From Lachnospiraceae bacterium (GTDB lineage: Bacteria; Bacillota; Clostridia; Lachnospirales; Lachnospiraceae), in NCBI GenBank assembly GCA_017523785.1, contig JAFWVX010000007.1:1-64000 (forward strand): a stretch of 64,000 nt of DNA, written 5' to 3'. Shown piece by piece: positions 57,015-63,710 of the stretch (within the stretch, counting starts at the first letter, position 1; every line of letters starts with the position of its first letter). The translations under genes were made by a program, and so were the position numbers. Below the pieces are notes generated by a model, which saw only the letters and a list, made by a program, of their open reading frames with translations, did no database searches and had not been told where the DNA came from.

Positions 57015-57037
57015 GGGCTCGCAGTGCTCGCCCCTAC
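57015..57037 (-). repeat. Palindromic repeat, type B (copy B8), upstream of the RNase J gene
   Basis: GGGCTCGCAGTGCTCGCCCC plus TAC. Fills most of the 51-base gap between DUF1292 and RNase J, in sense orientation. Confidence 0.92.
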
Positions 57038-57039
57038 AA

Positions 57040-57318
57040 TTACTTTTTGAAATCAATTTCATCCTTTAACATCTTCTCGAAGGTATCAAAAATGCCATCA
57101 GCTTCGTCATTTGGCACCACCTCATAGCTTGCCTCTGTTGAGTCTGCACTTGACACATCCTTTAAGATATAGCAGTCGCCCTCTTCCTCGTCGTCAGTTA
57201 CTACATCCGCAACTAAAAGATAAGTGACGCCATCAATTACAGTTTGGTCGATTACTTCTACTTGAATGTCGCCGTCGTCGCCATTCAATACTATAATATT
57301 CTCTTTCTCTTTTGACAT
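57040..57318 (-). CDS. DUF1292 protein (YrzB-like)
   Basis: 92 residues, strongly acidic. VEVIDQTVIDGVTYLLVADV and EGDCYILKDV are the DUF1292 signature. The ireB-ruvX-DUF1292 order is well conserved in Firmicutes. Function unknown. GGAG precedes the ATG by five bases. Confidence 0.88.
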   Translation of the reverse strand: MSKEKENIIVLNGDDGDIQVEVIDQTVIDGVTYLLVADVVTDDEEEGDCYILKDVSSADSTEASYEVVPNDEADGIFDTFEKMLKDEIDFKK

Positions 57319-57355
57319 ATTAACTCCTTTTACATCAAACTATATACTATTTTTT

Positions 57356-57544
57356 ATATTTGCAACTCTCTCGAAAATAGGTCGCAAAAACAAGATTTTT
57401 TATGCAAGCGCTATCTCGTTTTCGCCAAGAACTTTGCAAACTCGCTTCGCTCAGACAGTGCTAAAGTTCTAAGGCTCAAACTTCGCTATCGTTGCAAAAA
57501 ATCAGTTTTTGCTCCAACTATTTTCTTAAGAGAGTTGCAAATAT
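57356..57544. repeat. 189-base inverted-repeat element between ruvX and DUF1292
   Basis: Arms of about 50 bases pair with a few mismatches: ATATTTGCAACTCTCT...GAAAATAG at the left against CTATTTTC...AGAGAGTTGCAAATAT at the right, continuing with GCAAAAAC...GATTTTTT against AAAAAATC...GTTTTTGC. A second stem inside uses AGAACTTT (57428-57435) and AAAGTTCT (57463-57470). No gene is visible inside. Fills most of the 231-base gap. A MITE-like element or a large hairpin RNA. Confidence 0.75.
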
Positions 57545-57549
57545 TAAAA

Positions 57550-58098
57550 TTACAATTTGTTTACCTGCTTGTAATCAGATAAAATAATTTCCGCTGCTAT
57601 TTGGTCTATGTTTTTCTTCCACTCAGTTTTCTTAATGCCTCGTTCTTGCAAGATTGATTTTGCTTCTACAGTAGTGAGTCTTTCGTCCTGAAAATAAATT
57701 GGTATAGCGGGCTCGCACTGCTCGCCCCTACGATTTTCAGAAGTAATCTCGCCGCTAAGATTTGTAGAATTGATCTCACTCATACGAGGCGGGCGGATGA
57801 TATCCGCCCCTACATTTGTTAAACCATTCTCCAACATGTGAGCGAAAGTTTTTACTTTCTCGACTCTCTCGCCCATGGTGCCATCGGCATTGAGCGGAAG
57901 TCCAACAACTATGTCAGTGACATTTTCAGCCTTCACTATCTCGACAATTTCGCGAATACTCTTTCTTATGACATTTGCCTTCGCACGAAAAATAGTCTTT
58001 AGCGGATAGATAAAATCTGTCTCCAAATCAAAAATCGCTAGACCTATCGAAAAGTCCCCATAATCAATTCCTAAAATTTTTCTTTTCTTCACGGACAA
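57550..58098 (-). CDS. ruvX: RuvX/YqgF (RNase H-like) protein with a repeat insert
   Basis: 182 residues against about 140 usual. RNase H-like fold proposed for Holliday-junction resolution or rRNA processing: ILGIDYGDFSIGLAI, DIVVGLPLNADGTMGERVEK, FQDERLTTVEAKSIL and KNIDQIAAEIILSDY. Residues about 95-131 are extra and are encoded by a type A repeat (GADIIRP, 97-103), a spacer and a type B repeat (GEQCEP, 125-130), inserted between the FAHMLENGL helix and the IPIYFQDERLTT strand. Start is TTG at 58098 or GTG two codons on; no good Shine-Dalgarno is visible. Confidence 0.92.
   Translation of the reverse strand: MSVKKRKILGIDYGDFSIGLAIFDLETDFIYPLKTIFRAKANVIRKSIREIVEIVKAENVTDIVVGLPLNADGTMGERVEKVKTFAHMLENGLTNVGADIIRPPRMSEINSTNLSGEITSENRRGEQCEPAIPIYFQDERLTTVEAKSILQERGIKKTEWKKNIDQIAAEIILSDYKQVNKL
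57709..57731 (-). repeat. Palindromic repeat, type B (copy B5), inside ruvX
   Basis: GGGCTCGCACTGCTCGCCCC plus TAC. Encodes RRGEQCEP in frame. Confidence 0.92.
57791..57813 (-). repeat. Palindromic repeat, type A (copy A3), inside ruvX
   Basis: GGGCGGATGATATCCGCCCC plus TAC, identical to the copy in nrdG. Encodes VGADIIRP. Confidence 0.92.
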
Positions 58099-58194
58099 AA
58101 CAATAAAAAAATACTTTTCTTTTGCGAAAAGTGAAAACCGAACTATTAAATTAGTTTCACTGACATTTATATATAAAGCCTAAGCTTTAATTAC

Positions 58195-58470
58195 TTATTC
58201 ATCTATCTCTTTGAAATTATGCTCAATGTAAGATTTAACGAGTTCCTCAACCAACTCATCTCTCTCCACTTTTGTGATAAGTGACCTAGCACTGTTGTGG
58301 CTAGTTATAAAAAGTGGCTCACCTGACATAATATATTGCACTATCTGATTAGTAGGGTTGTAGCCCTTCTCTTTAAGTGCAGCATAAACCTTTGCTAGAA
58401 CTTCTTTAACATCTTTTTGCTCTTGTCTAGCATCCTCAGTATATATAATTTGTGTTACATCTTTATCCAT
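58195..58470 (-). CDS. ireB: IreB family regulatory phosphoprotein (UPF0297)
   Basis: 91 residues. Sequence [20 protein letters not shown] and [16 protein letters not shown] are diagnostic. In Enterococcus IreB is phosphorylated by the Ser/Thr kinase IreK and affects cephalosporin resistance. Small cytosolic protein. Classic neighbour of ruvX; 96 bases separate them, with no clear feature there. Confidence 0.93.
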   Translation of the reverse strand: MDKDVTQIIYTEDARQEQKDVKEVLAKVYAALKEKGYNPTNQIVQYIMSGEPLFITSHNSARSLITKVERDELVEELVKSYIEHNFKEIDE

Positions 58471-58526
58471 ACGATTATTTTACTTTAATTTTTTATTTTT
58501 TGCAAGTTTTTAATCTTACAATTTAA

Positions 58527-59846
58527 TTAAGATTTTATTTCTATCTTCTTTTTAATATATTCCTTGGTATATCCTATACCATATTTAATGCCGTTCTCTT
58601 CTACAATCTCTTCAACCAAAACCTCGCGTTCTACTTTGTTGTATTCCGCCTCAATCTCCTTTGAGATGATGTCGCATTCCCTAATCATAATCTTAACTCT
58701 ATCGTGCTTCACTTGATTTGTGAGTTGCCCGTCCATCTCATCTGCCTTAGTTCCCTTTCGTCTTGAATATGGGAAAATGTTTGGGTTATAAAATCTCATC
58801 CTCTTTACGAAGGCTAGGCTTTCATTAAAGTCTTCTTCAGTCTCGCCAGGGAAGCCGACTATTACGTCTGTTGTGATTGTGGCATTAGGTAAATGCTTCC
58901 GTATCAGGTCGCAGGCATTTTCAAAATCGGCTGTAGTGTAATGTCTATTCATTCGCTTAAGAGTTTTATCGCAGCCAGATTGCAGTGAGAGACAAAAATT
59001 AGCGCAAAAATTTTTTTCAGTAAGCGATGATAAAAAACTATCATCTATGATTCGTGGCTCAAGCGAGCCAAGTCTAATTCTTTCTATGCCATCAACCTCT
59101 GAAACCTGTCTCATTATTTCGAGCAAAGATTCTCTCGCGAGTTCTATAGCACCCTCATTTTCATACTGCAAGTTTTTTCTATCAAGTCCAAATGAACTTA
59201 GGTGAATACCTGTTAAAACTATTTCCTTAACTCCACTTTTAGATTTCTCTATAACTTCATTTATAATGTCATCATTTGAGCGAGAACTAATATTTCCTCG
59301 AAGATAAGGTATGATGCAGTAAGTGCAGTACTGATTGCAGCCGTCTTGGATTTTGATGAAGGCACGGATACGATTGGGCTCGCGTAGCTCGCCCGTACAA
59401 GAATCAGCAGGGCTCGCTCCTACAGCATTGCCACAACAATTTTCATTTTTTTCTTTTGCGAGAGATAAAATTAAGTCGCTGAGATTATTCTTTTCTTTAT
59501 TTGATAATAAATAGTCAACTCCATCTAAGTGCGGGCTCGCAGTGCTCGCCCCTACACGGGACGACAAAATGTCGTCCCCTACGGTGAGGGAATCAACCAT
59601 ACATCCTATTGCGATAACTACCACATTTGGATTGTATTTTTTTGCAAGGTGAAGCATTTGCCTTGACTTTTTATCCGCTATACTTGTGACACTACAAGTG
59701 TTAACTATATATAAATCAAGATTTTTATACTCATTTTTATTTTCTACATCAACATAAACGAGACCGAGTTTAGTCAGCTCGTCCTTTATCTTACTCGACT
59801 CATATGTGTTGACCTTACAGCCAATTGTCTTAATAGTAAAATTCAA
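58527..59846 (-). CDS. mtaB: tRNA t6A37 methylthiotransferase MtaB with two repeat inserts
   Basis: Adds a methylthio group to t6A37 in tRNA. About 439 residues. The N-terminal MTTase domain has TIGCKVNTYES, VNTCSVTSIADKKSRQ and AIGCM (Cys10, 51, 82), the radical SAM motif is QDGCNQYCTYC (Cys170, 174, 177), and a C-terminal TRAM-like region follows. Two extra peptides are repeat-encoded: TVGDDILSSRVGASTASPHL near residues 88-107 and VGASPADSCTGELREPNR near 142-159. The preferred start is the TTG at 59846 (MNFTIKTIGCK), with AGGAAAAG before it. The longer ATG frame would begin inside a terminator hairpin. Confidence 0.93.
   Translation of the reverse strand: MNFTIKTIGCKVNTYESSKIKDELTKLGLVYVDVENKNEYKNLDLYIVNTCSVTSIADKKSRQMLHLAKKYNPNVVVIAIGCMVDSLTVGDDILSSRVGASTASPHLDGVDYLLSNKEKNNLSDLILSLAKEKNENCCGNAVGASPADSCTGELREPNRIRAFIKIQDGCNQYCTYCIIPYLRGNISSRSNDDIINEVIEKSKSGVKEIVLTGIHLSSFGLDRKNLQYENEGAIELARESLLEIMRQVSEVDGIERIRLGSLEPRIIDDSFLSSLTEKNFCANFCLSLQSGCDKTLKRMNRHYTTADFENACDLIRKHLPNATITTDVIVGFPGETEEDFNESLAFVKRMRFYNPNIFPYSRRKGTKADEMDGQLTNQVKHDRVKIMIRECDIISKEIEAEYNKVEREVLVEEIVEENGIKYGIGYTKEYIKKKIEIKS
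59376..59398 (-). repeat. Palindromic repeat, type B (copy B2), inside mtaB
   Basis: GGGCTCGCGTAGCTCGCCCG plus TAC. Encodes CTGELREP. Confidence 0.88.
59410..59423 (-). repeat. Palindromic repeat, type B, shortened (copy B3), inside mtaB
   Basis: GGGCTCGCTCCTAC keeps both ends of a type B copy but has lost the middle. Encodes VGASP. Confidence 0.65.
59533..59555 (-). repeat. Palindromic repeat, type B (copy B4), inside mtaB
   Basis: GGGCTCGCAGTGCTCGCCCC plus TAC, identical to copy B8. Encodes VGASTASP. Confidence 0.92.
59558..59582 (-). repeat. Palindromic repeat, type C, inside mtaB
   Basis: GGGACGACAAAATGTCGTCC plus CCTAC: same layout and GTAGGGG end as types A and B but different stem. 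Encodes VGDDILSS. Directly abuts copy B4. Confidence 0.88.
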
Positions 59847-59860
59847 ATCTTTTCCTATAC

Positions 59861-59889
59861 AAAAAATTAGCGGATGATTAAACATCCGC
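59861..59889 (-). terminator. Terminator between the repeat-protein gene and mtaB
   Basis: GCGGATG / CATCCGC stem (59870-59889) with 6-base loop, followed on the minus strand by TAATTTTTT. It lies between the stop at 59896 and the TTG start of mtaB. Confidence 0.8.
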
Positions 59890-59895
59890 CAAATA

Positions 59896-60618
59896 TTATT
59901 TCACATCCATTGGTCCATATTTCTCTGCTGCACTTGTTTCTGGGATTGGATCATGAAGTTGCACTCTTCCTTCAGTGTCAACTGAGTAGTTTGTTCCACC
60001 TGCGGTGTTTGATCCAGATGTCTTCGTAGAATCTTTTACAGCATGTGACATATTCACCTCTGATTTTTCCTCTCCCTCAATGTCTCTAGCATTTCCAGCA
60101 GTGTCAAAATTTGCAAGATAGTAATTATTCAAATTCACATTATTATAGTAGAGCGTATTTGTGTAAAATTCTGACTTTGCTATACTTGTGTCTCTCATCA
60201 AAACATTGTCATAGTATAAATATCCTTCACTGTCAGCATAAAATTCTTGATAAACTTTTTTATATTGACCTTTTTCTCCTGAAGTTTGGAGTGATCCGTC
60301 GTCACCAAAATAATAATAATATCCGTCAATCATATGTAATCCAAATATCATTCCGCCATAATTTCTATCAACTTTATTATCAAAGAAATAATATTTTTTT
60401 GTGTGAGGATTTCTCCACCATCCAGTTATAAGCTTTCCTTCTGCATCTAAATAATAGACATTGTTACCAGTATCAAGAAGTAAACTTTTAAGATATTCTC
60501 CTGAATCTTCATTTAAAACATACCAATTATTTTCATACTCAACCCAACGATATGCAAATACATTTGATGTCATAAGTAACACTATTGCTATAATTGTAGA
60601 CAATACTCTTTTTTTCAT
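59896..60618 (-). CDS. Secreted cell-wall-binding-repeat protein
   Basis: 240 residues. Signal peptide MKKRVLSTIIAIVLLMTSNV ending FA (about 1-22). Residues 23-150 contain aromatic-glycine repeats like the choline-binding/CW_binding type: YENNWYVLN, YYLDAEGKLITGWWRNPHTK, YYYYFGDDGSLQ, FYADSEGYLYYDN. A polar C-terminal tail follows. Probably attached to the cell wall. The start is the ATG at 60618, behind AAGGAG. It is separated from mtaB by a terminator. Confidence 0.75.
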   Translation of the reverse strand: MKKRVLSTIIAIVLLMTSNVFAYRWVEYENNWYVLNEDSGEYLKSLLLDTGNNVYYLDAEGKLITGWWRNPHTKKYYFFDNKVDRNYGGMIFGLHMIDGYYYYFGDDGSLQTSGEKGQYKKVYQEFYADSEGYLYYDNVLMRDTSIAKSEFYTNTLYYNNVNLNNYYLANFDTAGNARDIEGEEKSEVNMSHAVKDSTKTSGSNTAGGTNYSVDTEGRVQLHDPIPETSAAEKYGPMDVK

Positions 60619-60685
60619 ATGTGCTCCTTTTAAAACTGCCCTCTTAAATATTTTATCACAAATCATATTTTATATGCAATAATAT

Positions 60686-62116
60686 TTATGAAACCTTTGT
60701 GTTTTTAGTCACATCAAGTATCTTCTTTTCTCCCGCATCCTTTCCGTATTTATCCACTTCCGTTTTGTCTCTTAACTCGTGATTAAGACACCCCGGTCCT
60801 CCGATGCATCCACCAACACAGGCCATTCCTTCTATGAAATTAGCATCAAGTATTCCCTTGTTCTTTTTTAAAAGCGCAAGATTACATTGTTCTATTCCAT
60901 TACATATTTCTGGCTTCAATTCAAACTTCGTATTTCCAGTTTCTATCAGTCCCTCTTTGACAGCCTCCGCAAGTCCGCCACTTCTTGCAAATATTCTTCC
61001 AAAATAAGATGCATCATCAAGTTTAGTTTCTTCAAATGATGACAAGTCAAAATTATTTGCATCAAACATAGCCTCAAGTTCTTCAAATGTCAAAGCAACA
61101 TCTATAAACTCTCCTGACTTAGTATCCTTTACTTCCATTTTTTTTGCGATACAAGGTCCAATAAATACTATCTTGCTTGTTGGTTCTTTTTGCTTTATAT
61201 ACTCAGCAACTGCTGCCATAGGTGATGGGTTACTTGATATGTCTTTAACTATATCTGGATAATTAGTTTTGATAAATTTTACAAATGCTGGGCAACAAGA
61301 GCTTGTTAAAAATCCCTTCTCAACCAATTCCTCTGTTTCTTTCTCTGCCACAATGTCAGCACCAAATGCAGCTTCAATAACTTTGTAGAAACCTAATTTT
61401 TTTATTCCTGTTATAACCTGAGCAAGTTTAACTTCTGAAAATTGAGAAGAAATTGCTGGTGCAACTACCGCATAAACTTTATACTTTTTATTGTTGTCAC
61501 TATTCTTTATATAATCGATTACATTAAGCATATACGATTTATCCATTATCGCACCAAATGGACATTGGTACACACAAGCTCCACAAGCTATACATTTATT
61601 ATTATCAATCTGTGCAGCTTTTCTATCATTAAATCCCATTGCGCCAACTTTACAAGCTGATCGGCAAGGTCTTATATTTTGTCTTATAGCACTATACGGG
61701 CAAGCTTTACTGCATGCTCCGCAAGATTTGCATTTTGTTGGGTCAATATGTGCTCTACCATCTTTATCAAATGATATTGCTCCAAATTTGCAATTCTCTT
61801 CACATCTATGTGCGAGACATCCACGGCAAGCATTTGTCACTTCATATCCTTCAAGTGGACATTCATCACAAGCAAGTTCCATAACTTCAACTACATTTTC
61901 ATTAGAAATGTCTCCACCTGTAGCAAGTTTAACTCTCATCTTTGCTATTTCTCTTGTTTTATATATGTCAACAAAACCTTGTGTATTATCATCTGGAAAT
62001 AATCTCGCAGGAATATTATCAATCTCATCGGCAAGTTTCCCTTCATATGCGAGACGAGCAACCTCTCTCAAAACAAAAAATTTATACATTTGAACTTTTG
62101 AATCAAACTTTACCAT
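60686..62116 (-). CDS. Monomeric [FeFe] hydrogenase, group B-like
   Basis: 476 residues. The N-terminal part has a cysteine-rich ferredoxin region with two classical 4Fe-4S sites (CKSCGACSKACPYSAI and CIACGACVYQCPFGAI) plus earlier cysteines (CDECP, CRGCLAHRCEENC). The H-cluster motifs follow: L1 TSSCCPAF, L2 GPCIAKKMEV and L3 EGMACVGGCIGG. All cluster ligands are present. It likely produces or senses H2 in fermentation with ferredoxin. The group B assignment (TIGR04105-like) rests on the TSCCPAF form and domain order. No maturation genes (hydEFG) are in the window. Confidence 0.92.
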   Translation of the reverse strand: MVKFDSKVQMYKFFVLREVARLAYEGKLADEIDNIPARLFPDDNTQGFVDIYKTREIAKMRVKLATGGDISNENVVEVMELACDECPLEGYEVTNACRGCLAHRCEENCKFGAISFDKDGRAHIDPTKCKSCGACSKACPYSAIRQNIRPCRSACKVGAMGFNDRKAAQIDNNKCIACGACVYQCPFGAIMDKSYMLNVIDYIKNSDNNKKYKVYAVVAPAISSQFSEVKLAQVITGIKKLGFYKVIEAAFGADIVAEKETEELVEKGFLTSSCCPAFVKFIKTNYPDIVKDISSNPSPMAAVAEYIKQKEPTSKIVFIGPCIAKKMEVKDTKSGEFIDVALTFEELEAMFDANNFDLSSFEETKLDDASYFGRIFARSGGLAEAVKEGLIETGNTKFELKPEICNGIEQCNLALLKKNKGILDANFIEGMACVGGCIGGPGCLNHELRDKTEVDKYGKDAGEKKILDVTKNTKVS

Positions 62117-62119
62117 AAC

Positions 62120-62875
62120 TTATGCCTCTTCACTTTTTATTATCTCATAAATTTTTTTGTAAATATTTTTTCTTACTGCTTCATCATATCTATCAACTAT
62201 ATAGACATATGCAAGTATCAAAACTTTAAACACCTGTTCTCTATCAACACCATCAAGTTCCTTCATCTTATCAATATATAATTCTCCTAAATCTTTTCTC
62301 CCTTGCAACTCAAATAATGCATAGGTAATCGCAATATCAAATTGCTTTGCACCATAAGCAACATGGCTCCAATCCAATATATAAACTTTTTTATCTTTTG
62401 CCATTATAATATTTGAAAATGCAAAATCTCCATGTATTACATCTCTTGCAAATTCCATATCGCGAAGTTTATAAAATAATCCATACTTTATATTTGCTGG
62501 AAGCTCAGATGAAAATATTTTGTTTTTTATTCTTCCATATGAATTATTGAGATTTAAAGATTTGTTTTGTATCATATCGTGATAAGTTTTTGCAAACAAA
62601 CTGATATAGTCTTTTTCATTTTTGGAATTTTTATTAACTATATTCTCTAGATTATCTCCATCAATATAGTCCATCACAATTCCGTGTCTATTGTCATATT
62701 CTTTTACTTCATAAACTTTTGGTGCATTAATTCCAGCCTCAGCAACTTTTGATTGATTCAATGCCTCATTTAGAACTTGTGAAATTTCGTAAGAACTATT
62801 AAATGTTTTAATTGCTTTGTCACCTTCAACATAGACAATTTTTCTTTCATTTTGATAAATAATTTTTTCTTTCAT
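62120..62875 (-). CDS. APH/choline kinase-like phosphotransferase
   Basis: 251 residues. Kinase-like fold: VIHGDFAFSNIIM is the catalytic HGDxxxxN loop and VYILDWSHVAYG the Mg-binding DW/DFG-like segment. IVMDYIDGDNLENIV is the hinge. The substrate is unknown; a sugar, choline or antibiotic are all possible. It ends three bases before the hydrogenase gene starts, but a functional link is not evident. Confidence 0.82.
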   Translation of the reverse strand: MKEKIIYQNERKIVYVEGDKAIKTFNSSYEISQVLNEALNQSKVAEAGINAPKVYEVKEYDNRHGIVMDYIDGDNLENIVNKNSKNEKDYISLFAKTYHDMIQNKSLNLNNSYGRIKNKIFSSELPANIKYGLFYKLRDMEFARDVIHGDFAFSNIIMAKDKKVYILDWSHVAYGAKQFDIAITYALFELQGRKDLGELYIDKMKELDGVDREQVFKVLILAYVYIVDRYDEAVRKNIYKKIYEIIKSEEA

Positions 62876-62916
62876 AATATTTTCCTTTTCAAATATTATA
62901 GCACATTTTTAAGCAA

Positions 62917-62953
62917 TAAAAAACCGGCTACCACCTATCTTACCACGCCGTTA
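62917..62953 (-). terminator. Possible terminator after the small acidic protein gene
   Basis: On the minus strand ACGGC pairs with GCCG(G)T just before a T-run, within a GC-rich stretch (62924-62995) that stands out in the AT-rich surroundings. The stem is short, so this is tentative. Confidence 0.35.
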
Positions 62954-62982
62954 CCAGCGTAGAATTTTCGGCCGTCTGAGGC

Positions 62983-63282
62983 TTAACCGTCCAAACCCTC
63001 CTTTTGATATACTACAAAACCATTACAAATAACTTTATATGGTAATGTATGATAATTAATAGTAATATACCCCTTACCATCACTTGGTTTAAATAGCATT
63101 TCACAATATTCTTCATATCTTTTATCGCTAAAATCAAGTCCATTATCCGTTTCGTAGTCTGTTTCAAATACTGCTTTTTGGTCTGTTTCCTCATCAAAGT
63201 AAAGATTATATATTTCACTCATATGTTCATGTACATATTTATATAATTTATCAAAATATTGCTTTTCATTTTTATTAATCAT
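62983..63282 (-). CDS. Small acidic protein next to a toxin-50 domain (possible immunity protein)
   Basis: 99 residues, starting MINKNEKQYFDKLYKYVHEH at 63282 behind AAAGGAGAG. Rich in Asp, Glu and Tyr (FDEETDQKAVFETDYETDNG). No domain recognised. Its start lies just inside the end of the toxin-50 gene (8-base overlap), the usual toxin-immunity order, so an immunity role is suggested by position and charge only. Confidence 0.5.
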   Translation of the reverse strand: MINKNEKQYFDKLYKYVHEHMSEIYNLYFDEETDQKAVFETDYETDNGLDFSDKRYEEYCEMLFKPSDGKGYITINYHTLPYKVICNGFVVYQKEGLDG

Positions 63283-63709
63283 TTTTACTCTCCTTTGGGT
63301 TTGCTGGGACAACATGAACACCAACTTTCGAATAATGTATTATCCCTTGCGTAGTTGGAATTTTTCTGCCAGTTACTAAGTCTGCATACAAACCAATAAC
63401 TTTTCCAAAATTAACTCTTTCTTTTGTTGGACTTACATACTCTCCTCGTGTTGCCTTTAAATTCACCAACTGTTGCAATTCATTTTTGTTAATAGTTATT
63501 TCGCTTCTTCCATCAATGTAATTATTGCTTCCTTTTATATGTTTGCTTTGCTTATCAAGATTTATAGTTAATGGAAACTGATCAAAAGGATTATTATTAT
63601 CGTATAATTCTTCTAATGCCATTTCAATCTGCTCTTGTTCATAGTTTTTAGTATTAATTTGTGGGGCACCATTAGTTCCATTTGTTAAATTTGAAGATGT
63701 TCCATTCAT
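63275..63709 (-). CDS. Polymorphic-toxin type 50 (Ntox50-like) domain protein
   Basis: 144 residues from the ATG at 63709, which has GGAGGTG in front. The N-terminal 50 residues are Asn/Thr-rich. The rest (KQSKHIKGSNNYIDGRSEIT ... ERVNFGKVIGLYADLVTGRK ... IPTTQGIIHYSKVGVHVVPA) matches the Ntox50 pattern of KHIxGxNxY, ERVxFG and GIIHYSKxGxHxVPAxP. In this family the domain is a predicted RNase-type toxin, often fused to phage Mu F-like head proteins. Here no head or secretion domain is attached. It may be a phage remnant or a stand-alone effector. Confidence 0.7.
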   Translation of the reverse strand: MNGTSSNLTNGTNGAPQINTKNYEQEQIEMALEELYDNNNPFDQFPLTINLDKQSKHIKGSNNYIDGRSEITINKNELQQLVNLKATRGEYVSPTKERVNFGKVIGLYADLVTGRKIPTTQGIIHYSKVGVHVVPANPKESKND

Positions 63710-63710
63710 A

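Noticed and set aside
59847..59885. ATG start of mtaB at 59885
   Set aside because: It would lie inside a terminator hairpin; the TTG at 59846 has AGGAAAAG in front and matches the family start at TIGCKVNTYES.
62924..62995. GC-rich stretch after the small acidic protein considered as an RNA gene
   Set aside because: It could fold into short stems, but no known RNA motif, promoter or clean long stem was found; only a weak terminator is listed.
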